A stretch of 55,013 bases of DNA from Bacteroidales bacterium. Lineage in GTDB: Bacteria; Bacteroidota; Bacteroidia; Bacteroidales; Muribaculaceae. The notes under the pieces are model-generated. The model searched no databases. It was not told where the DNA came from and saw nothing but the letters and a program-made list of their open reading frames with translations. The position numbers and the translations under genes are program-made. Positions 7,914-16,814 of the stretch are shown here, one piece after another. The stretch is from contig SFOK01000001.1 in assembly GCA_004552395.1 (NCBI GenBank), positions 1 to 55,013 of the forward strand, in the 5' to 3' direction. Position 1 is the first letter of the stretch; each line of letters opens with the position of its first letter.

Positions 7914-9482
7914 TTAATTTGCTGCTTCGGGAGCGGGTTCGGCGGGAGTGTCGGTGACGCGCTGCAGCCAGTTGAGCATGGCGAACATCACGCCCATGGA
8001 GATCACACAGACGGCCATGAAGACTGCCCAAGCCACCCAGATAGGCGCTTTGTTATAGATCAGCGGGCCGATCCAGAGCATGAGGTTGCCGACGGCTGTG
8101 GCGCCGAGCCAGAGGCCCTGGCAGAGACCCTGCATGCTCTTGGGCGCTACCTTGGATACGAAGGAGAGTCCGAGAGGCGAGATGAAGAGCTCGGCCACTG
8201 TCATGAAGAAGTAGTAGAGGATAAGTACCCACGGGCCGGCCATCATGGTCTCTCTCACTGTGACGGAGAGTGCTTTGAAGTCGGTGGCCGAAGGATAGCC
8301 CATCACAAGCGAGAAGACGGTCATGAAGAGGTAGGCGATACCTGCCAGACCCATACCGAGGGCGATCTTCTTCGGTGTGGAGATCTCTTTGCCGCGTTTT
8401 GAGAGGCGGCTGAAGATGAACATGATCACCGGAGTGAGCACAATCACGAAGAAGGGGTTCATGGCCTGCCATATCTCAGGCGGTATGGATGAGGTGTCCA
8501 TGAAGTCGCGGGCGAAGAGCGACATCGAGGTGCCGTTCTGATGGAATGAGAACCAGAAGAAGACGGCTATGCCGAGCACTGCGAAGAGAGCATACATGCG
8601 CTGCTTGATCTCTTTTGCCATGGCAGCTTTCTCTTCGGCAGTGTAAGTGGCGGCGGCAGCTTTCTCTTTTGCGGGAGGATTGGGGAGACCGCGCTTTGCC
8701 CATACGAAGATTGCGAGCGAGACAAGCATGGCGCCCACAGAGGCTATGAATGAATAGTGCACACCGGTGTTGAACACCTCCAGATATCTGGTGCAGAATT
8801 CCTGCACGGCTGCAGTGGCTGAGGTGGCGCCGTCGTAGCCTACCTGAGTGAGGAGTGCGTAGAAGTTGTTGAGTGTCTCAGTGTTCATGGAGTCGGTGAC
8901 GGAGAGGAACTGATGGCACATGGCGGGGAAGTCGCCGTTGTAGACCATGCCGTTGAAGTCGAGCCACCATGAGCGGAGCATAGGAGCCACGAAGGGAGCC
9001 ACGAGACCGCCGATGTTGATGAACACGTAGAAGATCTGGAAACCTGAGTCGCGCTGAGCGGCGTAGCGGGGATTGTCGTAGAGCTGGCCCACGATAGCCT
9101 GCAGGTTGCCTTTGAAGAGGCCGTTGCCGAAAGCGATCAGGAAGAGGGCGGCGCAGGTGACCACGAGCAGCCAGGTCTTGTTCCCCGGTGTAGCCAGGAT
9201 GGGGATAGCCAGCACCACGTATCCGGCGGTCATGATGATCAGACCCTGGATGATCGTGCGCTTGTAGTTCTGAGTCTTGTCGGCGATGATACCGCCCACG
9301 AGGCTAAGCACGTATATGCCGGCGTAGAAGAACGAGTAGATCAGCGTACTGGTCTCCTCGGTGAGGCCGAATTTGGAGCAGAGGAAGAGCACGAGCACGG
9401 CGTTCATGATGTAATAGCCGAAGCGCTCGCCCATGTTGCTCAAGGCCGCGGGGATGAGTCCTTTTGGTTGGTTTTTGAACAT
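7914..9482 (-). CDS. POT/PTR family proton-coupled peptide transporter
   Basis: This inner-membrane protein likely imports di- and tripeptides driven by the proton gradient. The 522 residues contain the POT signature motifs: an ERFxYY-type motif in SNMGERFGYY near residue 20, GGIIADK in the loop after the second helix, and the PTR2 signature region FQIFYVFINIGGLVAPFV. The rest is dominated by hydrophobic helices, with a large periplasmic or loop insertion around residues 170-230, in line with 12-14 spans. It stands alone on the minus strand with its own promoter at 9552-9582. The substrate cannot be fixed from sequence; peptide import is inferred from the family. Confidence 0.9.
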   Translation of the reverse strand: MFKNQPKGLIPAALSNMGERFGYYIMNAVLVLFLCSKFGLTEETSTLIYSFFYAGIYVLSLVGGIIADKTQNYKRTIIQGLIIMTAGYVVLAIPILATPGNKTWLLVVTCAALFLIAFGNGLFKGNLQAIVGQLYDNPRYAAQRDSGFQIFYVFINIGGLVAPFVAPMLRSWWLDFNGMVYNGDFPAMCHQFLSVTDSMNTETLNNFYALLTQVGYDGATSATAAVQEFCTRYLEVFNTGVHYSFIASVGAMLVSLAIFVWAKRGLPNPPAKEKAAAATYTAEEKAAMAKEIKQRMYALFAVLGIAVFFWFSFHQNGTSMSLFARDFMDTSSIPPEIWQAMNPFFVIVLTPVIMFIFSRLSKRGKEISTPKKIALGMGLAGIAYLFMTVFSLVMGYPSATDFKALSVTVRETMMAGPWVLILYYFFMTVAELFISPLGLSFVSKVAPKSMQGLCQGLWLGATAVGNLMLWIGPLIYNKAPIWVAWAVFMAVCVISMGVMFAMLNWLQRVTDTPAEPAPEAAN

Positions 9483-9551
9483 TGATATTTAGGTTTTGGT
9501 TAGAGAATTCTTTCCGGAGAGACGCCCGGGGAGGTCCGGGAGTCGATTTTG

Positions 9552-9582
9552 CGAAGTTAGCAAATTATTGCGGATTTGCCAA
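9552..9582 (-). promoter_or_regulatory. Promoter of the POT transporter
   Basis: On the minus strand: TTGG (9579-9582), 19-bp spacer, TAACTTCG (9552-9559). This is one base from the Bacteroidota -7 consensus TAnnTTTG and predicts a leader of about 65 nt. Confidence 0.6.
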
Positions 9583-9663
9583 CTTTCGGGGTTTATTTCG
9601 GCCAAACAGAGGCCGTTTTGCTGTTTTGCTGTTTCAGAGGTCTGATTCAGCACTCGAAGCCGC

Positions 9664-10965
9664 TTACCGATTCGTGTCGGTCGCGGAGCGCATACGGCCT
9701 ATGAGGTTGAGGTAGGCGCAGGCCACCTTCTCGCCCGAAAAACGTCCGGCCGATTCGCGCAGGTGAGTATGCAGCTTTTCAGGAATGGCCCTCAGAAGCG
9801 TTTTAAGGCCCTCTGAGAGCGCCGAAGCGTATGAGTGGTATAGTTTATCATCCGGACCGTCAAATGCCGCCAGGGAACCTGAAAACGCGTCGGACGGCGA
9901 AATGATATCTTCCTGCCCTCCGCTGCGGAAGGCTACGGGGAGCGCACCGCAGGCCTGACCCTCGGCGAGAGTGTAGCCCCAGCTCTCGTAGCGGCTGGGG
10001 GAGAGGAGCAGGTGGGAGCGGCTGAGTATGCCGGCGAGATCGTCGGCGCTGACCGTGCCTGTGTGGGTATGGCTCACGGGTATATCGCGCAGCGCGTCGG
10101 GGTCGCGGAGAGAGCCGCAGAAGGTGATATGGAGCCTTGAGGCCAAAGCGGGTTCCTTGTCGGCAAGGATGCGGAGGGCACCGGCGAGTATGTCGAGCCC
10201 TTTCACAGTCTCGTCGAGACGCGCGGCGGCCATCACGGCCTCTATCGGGGCGCCCGAGGCGAGGTCGGCCTTCCGGAGAGGGAGGGCGCAGAGTTTCCCG
10301 ACAGGGAGCGGGTTGGGGATCACCTCCACGGGGAGGCCGCGCAGCAGCGACGAGGCGGCGCATTTGCGGCGGAGCCATTCGCTCACGGCCACGAAACGTA
10401 TTCGGCCCTGCGAGTAGAGGGCCGCCTTGCGGCGCTGAGTGCGTGTGGAGAGGTCGGCTTTGCCGCGGCGCGGGGCGCAGGCACCCAGGAGCGGACACGA
10501 TTCGCAGCGGGTCTCGAAGCGGTGGCATGTGGCGGCGTGGTGGCATATCCCGGTGGCGCACCACATATCGTGCATGGTCTGGATCACCGGCTTGCCGAGC
10601 GCGGCGATGCGCTCCGTCTCACGCAACGAGAGCATCCCCTGATTGGTCCATCCCAGGAGTATGGCGTCGGCCTCACTGACGAGCGGATGGCGGTGCAGCG
10701 GCAGACCCACAGAGGCGGAGTCCACGGCGAAGAGGTTGCGGCGGCTGAGTCCGTTGTTGAAGAATATGCCGAGGCGGTCGGCGAGGAAGGCTGTTTTCAC
10801 GCGCCGGGTCGGCTGCCATAGTTCCACGAAAGGTGAGTCGGAAAGTTTCTCCGCCGTGAGCATACGGGCGTCCTCGCCCTGAGCGCGCATAGCCTCCAGG
10901 AGACGCATGGAAGCCACTGCCGCGCCTCCGCGCAGGTCGCTGCGGTTTATTATCAGTATTCTCAT
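9664..10965 (-). CDS. Glycosyltransferase family 4 protein
   Basis: This is a GT-B fold, nucleotide-sugar-dependent glycosyltransferase, likely acting on cell-surface polysaccharide or LPS. The 433 residues start with a typical GT4 N-terminus (MRILIINRSDLRGGAAVASM), where the GG loop binds substrate. A cysteine cluster around residues 140-165 (CHHAATCHRFETRCESCP) resembles the Cys-rich insert of WcaC-like transferases. The C-terminal donor-binding domain has the E-x7-E motif as ESWGYTLAE, within SPSRYESWGYTLAEGQACG. It ends the run Na/Pi transporter - manC - thyA - folA - GT4; manC upstream could supply GDP-mannose, but the sugar donor is not shown by the sequence. Confidence 0.88.
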   Translation of the reverse strand: MRILIINRSDLRGGAAVASMRLLEAMRAQGEDARMLTAEKLSDSPFVELWQPTRRVKTAFLADRLGIFFNNGLSRRNLFAVDSASVGLPLHRHPLVSEADAILLGWTNQGMLSLRETERIAALGKPVIQTMHDMWCATGICHHAATCHRFETRCESCPLLGACAPRRGKADLSTRTQRRKAALYSQGRIRFVAVSEWLRRKCAASSLLRGLPVEVIPNPLPVGKLCALPLRKADLASGAPIEAVMAAARLDETVKGLDILAGALRILADKEPALASRLHITFCGSLRDPDALRDIPVSHTHTGTVSADDLAGILSRSHLLLSPSRYESWGYTLAEGQACGALPVAFRSGGQEDIISPSDAFSGSLAAFDGPDDKLYHSYASALSEGLKTLLRAIPEKLHTHLRESAGRFSGEKVACAYLNLIGRMRSATDTNR

Positions 10966-11001
10966 GGGTGGCGGATTGGGGGGGGTATATTGTGCTGATG
11001 T

Positions 11002-11517
11002 TCAGCGGTTGACGCAGCGCAGGGTGCGGTGCTGATAGGTGAGCCCCGACTTGGGGTCGGTCACCGGGGCCGACTCTTCGGCTATCTCCCACTCGCCATC
11101 GAGTATCTCGGGGAAGAACGTGTCGGCCTGCGGGAAGTCGGCGTCCACGAACGTGAGGTCGATGGTGTCGGCATATCCGACAGCTTCCCGATAGACCGAT
11201 GCTCCGCCGATGATGAAGATCTTTTCGGCCCCTGTCTGTGCGGCTATCTCGAACGCTTCCGGGAGCGACGAGGCGAGACGGGCACCCGGTGCATTGTAGT
11301 TGCTGTTGCGGCTTATGACTATGTTGTCGCGGCCGGTTAGCGGCTTTTTGGGAAGCGACTCCCAGGTCTTGCGGCCCATCACCACCGGATATCCCATGGT
11401 GAGCTCCTTGAAACGGCGCAGGTCGCCGCTGAGATGCCAAAGCAGGTCGCCGCCGGCGCCTATCTCGCGGTTGCGGCCTGTGGCAACGATTATGATTGTC
11501 TGAGGGATAGAGTGCAT
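11002..11517 (-). CDS. folA: Dihydrofolate reductase
   Basis: FolA reduces dihydrofolate to tetrahydrofolate with NADPH. It restores the cofactor oxidised by ThyA, whose gene lies just upstream on the same strand. The product from the ATG at 11517 has 171 residues and shows the DHFR pattern: TIIIVATGRNREIGAGGDLLW, HLSGDLRRFKELTMGYPVVMGRKTWESLP across two conserved blocks, and IFIIGGASVY for the NADPH site. The frame stays open 36 codons further upstream to 11625, but that extension encodes an imperfect HPSP repeat unlike any DHFR, so the later ATG was chosen. The thyA-folA order makes functional sense for dTMP synthesis. Confidence 0.95.
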   Translation of the reverse strand: MHSIPQTIIIVATGRNREIGAGGDLLWHLSGDLRRFKELTMGYPVVMGRKTWESLPKKPLTGRDNIVISRNSNYNAPGARLASSLPEAFEIAAQTGAEKIFIIGGASVYREAVGYADTIDLTFVDADFPQADTFFPEILDGEWEIAEESAPVTDPKSGLTYQHRTLRCVNR

Positions 11518-11552
11518 GGCTTCAGTGTCGGTGTTTTTGGAAGGGCGGGTGA

Positions 11553-11624
11553 GAGGCGAGGAATGCCGCCTATTCTGAGGCGAGGGATGCTGCCTGTCAT
11601 GAGGCGAGGGATGCAGCTTGCTCA
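11553..11624. repeat. Three imperfect 24-bp tandem repeats between thyA and folA
   Basis: Units at 11553-11576, 11577-11600 and 11601-11624 share GAGGCGAGG(A/G)ATGC and then diverge. They fill most of the 126-bp gap between the end of thyA and the start of folA. Confidence 0.7.
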
Positions 11625-11643
11625 AAGGTTTCGCTGGGAGGGT

Positions 11644-12438
11644 TCAGACGGAGACCTTGCCGGATATGGCGGGCCAGGGGTCGTAGCCTTCCACTGCGAT
11701 ATCGTCGTAGTCGAAGGCGAAGATATCCTTTTTATCGGGGTTGAGCCGGAGGCGGGGGAGTGGCCGAGGCTCGCGCGAGAGCTGCAGCTTCACCTGATCG
11801 AGGTGGTTGAGGTAGATGTGGGCGTCGCCGAGAGTGTGGATGAACTCGCCGGGCTCGAGGTCCGCGCACTGCGCCATCATGTGGGTGAGCAGGGCGTAGG
11901 AGGCTATGTTGAAAGGTACGCCGAGGAAGCAGTCAGCGCTACGCTGATAAAGCTGGCAGGAGAGCCGGCCGTCGCAGACATAGAACTGGAAGAGGGCGTG
12001 GCAGGGCGGGAGCGCCATGTTGGGAAGGTCGCCCGGGTTCCATGCCGACACAATGATGCGGCGCGAGTCGGGGTTGTGGCGTATGTCGTGGAGCGCCTGA
12101 GCTATCTGGTCCAGATGTGATCCGTCGGGAGCGGGCCACGAGCGCCACTGATAGCCGTAGATATGGCCGAGGTCGCCGTCGGGCGCGGCCCATTCATTCC
12201 AGATCCTCACGCCGTGCCTCTGGAGCCAGTGAGCGTTGGTGTCGCCGCGCAGGAACCAGAGCAGCTCGTAGATCACGCTTTTGAGGTGCACCTTCTTGGT
12301 GGTGAGCAGCGGGAAACCGTCGGCCAGATTGAAACGCATCTGATAGCCGAATGTGGATATGGTGCCTGTGCCTGTGCGGTCTTCCTTGCGGTGGCCGTCG
12401 GCGAGGATATGGCGGAGTAGGTCGAGATAAGTCTGCAT
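11644..12438 (-). CDS. thyA: Thymidylate synthase
   Basis: ThyA methylates dUMP to dTMP using methylene-tetrahydrofolate and releases dihydrofolate, which FolA recycles. From the ATG at 12438 the protein is 264 residues, the standard length of the ThyA family. Features seen: N-terminal MQTYLDLLRHIL, the DRTGTGTISTFG substrate loop, the catalytic cysteine in MALPPCHALFQFYV, and the conserved C-terminal tail region YDPWPAISGKVSV. The frame is open upstream to 12585, but that part lies inside the end of manC and is not ThyA-like. It begins 10 bp after the manC stop, so the two are very likely co-transcribed. Confidence 0.97.
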   Translation of the reverse strand: MQTYLDLLRHILADGHRKEDRTGTGTISTFGYQMRFNLADGFPLLTTKKVHLKSVIYELLWFLRGDTNAHWLQRHGVRIWNEWAAPDGDLGHIYGYQWRSWPAPDGSHLDQIAQALHDIRHNPDSRRIIVSAWNPGDLPNMALPPCHALFQFYVCDGRLSCQLYQRSADCFLGVPFNIASYALLTHMMAQCADLEPGEFIHTLGDAHIYLNHLDQVKLQLSREPRPLPRLRLNPDKKDIFAFDYDDIAVEGYDPWPAISGKVSV

Positions 12439-12448
12439 GGGCTTGGGA

Positions 12449-13537
12449 TCAGATATATTTTTCGCCGAAACGTGTCCTGACATCGTTGACCACGCGGCGT
12501 ATCTCCTGCTCCTTCTCGAGCGGATAGATGAGGAGGGCGCCGTCGTTTTCGGCCACGATATAATTGTCGAGTCCGCTGGCCACAATGATCTTGTCGCCGT
12601 TGACAGCGAACACCGAGTTGTGGCAGTCTTCGGCCAGGAGTTTGCAATTTTGCGTGACGTTGCCTTCGCGGTTGCGGGGCGAGGCTTCGTGGAGCGCTTT
12701 CCAGGAGCCGAGGTCGGACCATCCCAGATCCACGGCGATCATATAGACATTGGAGGCCTTCTCCATTATGGCGTAGTCGATCGAGATGGAGGGCGCGTTG
12801 GGGAACTCGCGGTCTATGAATTCGTTCTCGGCCGGAGTGGCATAGACCTTCTCGCCGGGCTCGAAGATCTCCGAGATCTCCGGAGCGTAGCGTGCGAAGG
12901 CTTTGAGGATGCTGCGGGCTGTCCAGATGAAGATACCGGAGTTCCAGAAGAAGTCGCCGCTCTCCAACAGGAGGCGGGCCATCTCCAGATTGGGTTTTTC
13001 GGTGAAGGATTTCACTTTCATCACATCGGGATCGTCGGCGCAGGGGAGTCCGCGCTGTATGTAGCCGTAGCCGGTCTCGGGGCTCTTGGGCGTGATACCG
13101 AGGGTGAGGAGCGCGTCGTGGCTCTCCACGAACCTGAGCCCTTCGCTCATGACGCGCAGAAACTCCTGCTCGTTGAGGATCAGATGGTCGCTCGGCAGGG
13201 TTATGATGGAGGCGTCCGGGTCGAGAGCGTAGATATGATGGGCTGCCCAGCAGACACACGGCGCCGTGTTGCGGCGGGCCGGCTCGAAAAGTATGTTCTC
13301 CTCGGGTATCTCGGGAAGCTGGGTGCGGATGAGGTCGCGGTAGCGGTCGTTGGTGACCAGGATGATGTGGGAGTGGGGTATATGCGGGAGCACACGGTTC
13401 ACTGTCATCTGGAGGAGCGAGCGTCCGGTGCCGAAGAAGTCGAGGAATTGTTTAGGCATGTTGGTGCGGCTGAAGGGCCAGAAGCGCGACCCTACGCCTC
13501 CGCACATAATCACACAGTAGCGATGATTGGTTTCCAT
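12449..13537 (-). CDS. manC: Mannose-1-phosphate guanylyltransferase
   Basis: The enzyme makes GDP-mannose from mannose-1-phosphate and GTP, feeding surface polysaccharide and fucose synthesis. The product from the ATG at 13537 has 362 residues. It shows the nucleotidyltransferase signature VIMCGGVGSRFWPFSRTNMP then KQFLDFFG, followed by ENILFEPARRNTAPCV and a PSDHLI motif. The isomerase domain of the longer ManC/AlgA enzymes is missing, so this is a single-function guanylyltransferase, as is usual in Bacteroidota. An upstream open extension (to 13720) enters the Na/Pi transporter gene and was not used. It is tightly linked to thyA downstream; the pairing with a GT4 gene in the same run suggests use in glycan synthesis. 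Confidence 0.92.
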   Translation of the reverse strand: METNHRYCVIMCGGVGSRFWPFSRTNMPKQFLDFFGTGRSLLQMTVNRVLPHIPHSHIILVTNDRYRDLIRTQLPEIPEENILFEPARRNTAPCVCWAAHHIYALDPDASIITLPSDHLILNEQEFLRVMSEGLRFVESHDALLTLGITPKSPETGYGYIQRGLPCADDPDVMKVKSFTEKPNLEMARLLLESGDFFWNSGIFIWTARSILKAFARYAPEISEIFEPGEKVYATPAENEFIDREFPNAPSISIDYAIMEKASNVYMIAVDLGWSDLGSWKALHEASPRNREGNVTQNCKLLAEDCHNSVFAVNGDKIIVASGLDNYIVAENDGALLIYPLEKEQEIRRVVNDVRTRFGEKYI

Positions 13538-13670
13538 AGCGGGAGAATTATTGGGTAGTACAGTCGGTTGAGTATCGTGGTTTTTCGGTGTCGCGGAGCG
13601 GTGAACGCTTTGCGGGTTTCTGTTGCGGGGGCGCCGGCAGGGAACGGGCTCTAAGGGACGGCACGTGGCG

Positions 13671-15458
13671 TCACACGGCCGCGGGGGCTTTGAACTGATG
13701 CTTGACGCCCTCCACCACATTGAGGATGAAGTCGCCGAGCTTCTCGGCCTCGCCCACGAGATCCATGAAGAAGATACCCTCCTGATAGTCGTATTCGTGG
13801 TTGTTGATATTGTCTATGTTGGCGTCGCGCAGTTTGTTGCGGTAATTGTTGATTTCGCGCTCCTTGTTGTAGGCGTTGATCACGAGCTGCGGCTGCGGGT
13901 TCTCCATCTCCTTGAGCAGGGCCATGAGGTTGTCCATGGCGCCGTTCACGAGGGTGAACATCTTGTTGAGCTCCTTATGGATACCTTCGTTGAAGTGCAC
14001 CTTGACCTGATTCTTGCGCGACAGGGTCTTGGCTATGTTGAAGCAGCTGTCGGCTATCGATTCTATCTCGCTGATTATGCGCAGCATGCCCGAGACACGC
14101 AGTTTCGACTCGGGGCTGAGGCGCCCCTCGGCCAGCTGATTGAGGAATTTGCCTATCTCGATCTCCATGCGGTCCGAGATATCCTCATACTTGGCTATAC
14201 GGTTGAAGGTCTCCTGATACTCGTCGGTGTCGGCCTTGGTGTTGACGAGCTTCTCGGCCATGCCGAGCATGCGGTTCACACGCTCGCCGTAGAGCACTAT
14301 CTCCTCCTGGGCCTGTGTGATGTTGAGCTCCGATGCGGAGAGGAGTCCCCGGCCTATATACTTGAGCGTAAACTCCTCGTTCTGCTCGCTGTGCTTGGCC
14401 GGAATGATCCAGCAGACAATCTTCACATAGAGCTTGGTGAACCATATCATCACAAGCAGGTTGAGCGTGTTGAATACTGTGGGGAACATGGCCAGGCCGA
14501 AGGCTATTGAGCTTTGGGCGGCCGCCGTGATCCCGCCCTCGGGATTGAGAAGCGTGGAATTGGCGAGCTGACGGTCCTGAGCAGCCGATATGTCGGTGGG
14601 ATTGATGCCGGTGCACCCCTGCGTGATGTCGGCCACAAGCGCCACGAACGGCGCGAATATGAACAAGACGATCACCGATCCCAGTACATTGAACAAGACA
14701 TGACCCATGGCCGTGCGTTTGGCCGCGAGATTACCGCTCATAGAGGCCAGGATAGGTGTGATGGTCGTACCGATGTTGCCGCCCAGGATTATGGCGCATC
14801 CCAGAGTGAACGGTATCCATCCCTGCGAGCACATGATCAGCGTGATGGCGAATGTGGCGGCCGACGACTGCGCAACCATTGTCAGCACAATGCCCACGAA
14901 GAAGAATATCAGCACCGAGCCGTAGCCCATCGAGGTGTAGTTCTGCAGGAACTCGAGCATCTGCGGGTTCTGCTGCAGGTCAGGCACATACTTGCTGATG
15001 AGGTCCAGACCCATGAACAGGAAGCAGAAGCCTATCAGGAACTCGCCCAGCGACTTATACGTGCTCTTCTTCATGAAAAGCATCGGCACGCCTATGGCGA
15101 GCATCACTATGGAATAGTCGGAAATCGATACCTCGAAGCTGAAAGCGGATATGATCCAGGTAGTCACCGTGGTGCCCACATTGGCGCCGAAGATTACGGC
15201 CATGGCCTGGCTCAGACTCATCAGACCGGCGTTCACGAAGCTGACCACCATCACCGTGGAAGCCGAAGAACTCTGAATGAGCGCTGTGATCAGGATGCCG
15301 GTGAGCACGCCTGTGAAGCGGTTTCTGGTCATGATGCCGAGGATGGTACGCAACCGGTCGCCGGCAACTTTCTGCAGGCCTTCGCTCATCACCTTCATGC
15401 CGTAGAGAAAAAGTCCGACGGCGCCCAACAGGCTGATGAAATCAATGATAGAATACAT
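13671..15458 (-). CDS. Na/Pi cotransporter family protein with PhoU-like tail
   Basis: This inner-membrane protein likely moves phosphate with sodium, in the NptA/YjbB group. The 595 residues comprise an N-terminal membrane domain (to about residue 330) with the two inverted QSS repeats typical of the family (ALIQSSSASTVMVVSF and VAQSSAATFAITL), each followed by a GxNxGTT motif (GANVGTTVTTW, GGNIGTTITP). The C-terminal 200 residues are helical and PhoU-like. It has its own promoter and heads the minus-strand run that includes manC, thyA and folA. Some relatives act in phosphate export, so the direction of transport is not certain. Confidence 0.9.
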   Translation of the reverse strand: MYSIIDFISLLGAVGLFLYGMKVMSEGLQKVAGDRLRTILGIMTRNRFTGVLTGILITALIQSSSASTVMVVSFVNAGLMSLSQAMAVIFGANVGTTVTTWIISAFSFEVSISDYSIVMLAIGVPMLFMKKSTYKSLGEFLIGFCFLFMGLDLISKYVPDLQQNPQMLEFLQNYTSMGYGSVLIFFFVGIVLTMVAQSSAATFAITLIMCSQGWIPFTLGCAIILGGNIGTTITPILASMSGNLAAKRTAMGHVLFNVLGSVIVLFIFAPFVALVADITQGCTGINPTDISAAQDRQLANSTLLNPEGGITAAAQSSIAFGLAMFPTVFNTLNLLVMIWFTKLYVKIVCWIIPAKHSEQNEEFTLKYIGRGLLSASELNITQAQEEIVLYGERVNRMLGMAEKLVNTKADTDEYQETFNRIAKYEDISDRMEIEIGKFLNQLAEGRLSPESKLRVSGMLRIISEIESIADSCFNIAKTLSRKNQVKVHFNEGIHKELNKMFTLVNGAMDNLMALLKEMENPQPQLVINAYNKEREINNYRNKLRDANIDNINNHEYDYQEGIFFMDLVGEAEKLGDFILNVVEGVKHQFKAPAAV

Positions 15459-15545
15459 GGATCAAAAGTAAGTTCGTGACTATGAACATGTTCGGCTTCG
15501 GGAGAGCGAGCGGGGAGCGGACGGCGCGCGTCCCTCCTTATTGCG

Positions 15546-15576
15546 CAAAATTAATGTAAATTTTTTATATAGCCAA
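15546..15576 (-). promoter_or_regulatory. Promoter of the Na/Pi transporter run
   Basis: On the minus strand: TTGG (15573-15576), 19-bp spacer, TAATTTTG (15546-15553). It matches the Bacteroidota consensus and leaves a leader of about 80 nt before the ATG at 15458. Confidence 0.7.
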
Positions 15577-15692
15577 GTACTTGGCGCTCTTTCCGCAACA
15601 GTTCCCTCGACTCTGAAGAGTCTGAAGTTTCCGCGGCTCTTTCCCCGCTCGGCTGTTTCCGGCCCCTCGCCGCCCTCAGCTTATCCGCTTAG

Positions 15693-15737
15693 GACCTGTC
15701 TGACCTGTCTGACTCGTCTGACTTGTCCGACTTGTCA
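15693..15737. repeat. 9-bp tandem repeat, GTCTGACTT-like
   Basis: Five consecutive 9-mers: GACCTGTCT twice, then GACTCGTCT, GACTTGTCC and GACTTGTCA. The same motif on the opposite strand occurs at 41660-41703, and a longer related unit occurs at 18848-18890. Confidence 0.7.
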
Positions 15738-15825
15738 GATTTCGCCTCACCTGCGACTCACCAGTCGCTTCGGTTGGTCAAATTTCCTCCCCGAAGCAAA
15801 AAAATTGTTCGGGGAGTGCCGGATA

Positions 15826-15857
15826 TTTGGAGAATTGGCCGATTTCGCTTAACTTTG
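15826..15857 (+). promoter_or_regulatory. Promoter of the Fe-S protein, very close to its start codon
   Basis: TTTG (15826-15829), 20-bp spacer, TAACTTTG (15850-15857) is a full consensus match. The likely start codon at 15863 is only 5 nt beyond the -7 box, so the transcript would be leaderless or nearly so. Confidence 0.7.
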
Positions 15858-15862
15858 TGGCT

Positions 15863-16666
15863 ATGCGCAGCCTAAAGCACATACGTGTGGTTCTCTCCCT
15901 GCTCTTCTTCTTCGAAGCGGTGGCTTTCATAGTCTGGGGCGTCTCGGCTCCGCGCCATTCACGCGTGGCCTTTCTGGCTCAGGTGCTCCCTTCGTCGATA
16001 TCGGCCACCATGGCCGTGACAGCCTTCTGGCTCGTGATCACCTTTCTTCTTGGCAGGGTCTACTGCTCTACGGTCTGCCCGCTCGGCACGCTGCAGGACA
16101 TCATAATCCGCGGCCGGTGCATGGTGCGCCGCTGCGAGGCCCGTTTCCACTACATCGACCGCAGTCGCCGCCGTTTCCGCCGGCTGCACGTCATCATAAT
16201 CTATATCGCCGTACTGATAGCCGGAGGCACCGCGGCCGCAGCATGGCTCGAGCCCTGGAACTGGTTCGGCAATATGCTCCGCATACCGCGCTATCTCGCC
16301 GCGGGCATGACCTTCGGCGCAGCTCTGGCAATCCTTTCAGCCGTGGTGTTTCTCATCTTCGCCCTGCTGACCGGGCGCGAGTTCTGCAACACGGTCTGCC
16401 CAGTGGGCGCAGGCATGGCCTGTCTTTCCAAAGCCTCCGTGATGCACATAGAGCTCGACCCCGACAAATGCGACTCCTGTCTGAAATGTGAGGAACTGTG
16501 CAAAGCCAGGTGCATCTCGATCAAAGACCGGCGGATCGACAACGCAAGCTGCGTGCGCTGCTTCAACTGCGTGAGTGTCTGCCCCCGCGACGCCATCCGT
16601 TTCCAGTATAACCGCAACAACGCAGCCACGCCACTCTTCCGTTCCTCACGCCGCACCGCAACCTGA
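15863..16666 (+). CDS. NapH-like membrane Fe-S protein
   Basis: This inner-membrane electron-transfer protein resembles the NapH/CcoG/RdxA type. Hydrophobic helices surround two CxxxCP motifs (YCSTVCPLG and FCNTVCPVG). The C-terminal 80 residues carry two ferredoxin-like [4Fe-4S] sites (CDSCLKCEELC and CVRCFNCVSVCP). The frame opens at a TTG at 15827, but that would place the promoter inside the gene; the ATG at 15863 gives a clean membrane-anchor N-terminus (MRSLKHIRVVLSLLFFFEAV) and about 267 residues. The Arg/Thr-rich tail is probably cytoplasmic. No partner reductase is nearby, so the electron donor and acceptor are unknown. Confidence 0.85.
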   Translation: MRSLKHIRVVLSLLFFFEAVAFIVWGVSAPRHSRVAFLAQVLPSSISATMAVTAFWLVITFLLGRVYCSTVCPLGTLQDIIIRGRCMVRRCEARFHYIDRSRRRFRRLHVIIIYIAVLIAGGTAAAAWLEPWNWFGNMLRIPRYLAAGMTFGAALAILSAVVFLIFALLTGREFCNTVCPVGAGMACLSKASVMHIELDPDKCDSCLKCEELCKARCISIKDRRIDNASCVRCFNCVSVCPRDAIRFQYNRNNAATPLFRSSRRTAT

Positions 16667-16777
16667 TCCCCCCTCACCGAACTGCCGCATAATCTCAGGA
16701 TTTTCAGTTACTCTCAGTCTCCCGTATAAATTCATGCGGGCCGCTATGACTGCGCAGCGGCAGAACCAGCCGGGCAG

Positions 16778-16814
16778 AAAAAAAGCCCCTGCGCCACAGT
16801 CATGACGCAAGGGC
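16778..16814 (-). terminator. Rho-independent terminator after fabF
   Basis: On the minus strand, GCCCTTGCG pairs with CGCAGGGGC (16806-16814 with 16785-16793; one mismatch) and is followed by seven T (16784-16778). A second hairpin (CAAAGGCG / CGCCTTTG, 16843-16872) lies between it and the fabF stop. Confidence 0.8.

Larger units (their letters stand above)
15459..15862. other. Divergent intergenic region
   Basis: This 404-bp gap holds the Na/Pi transporter promoter (minus), the Fe-S protein promoter (plus) and, between them, a 9-bp tandem repeat at 15693-15737. No gene is seen; a short open frame across 15541-15852 has no recognisable protein features. Confidence 0.6.

Noticed and set aside
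15693..15737. CRISPR array
   Set aside because: The units are 9 bp, directly tandem and without unique spacers, and no cas gene is in the window.
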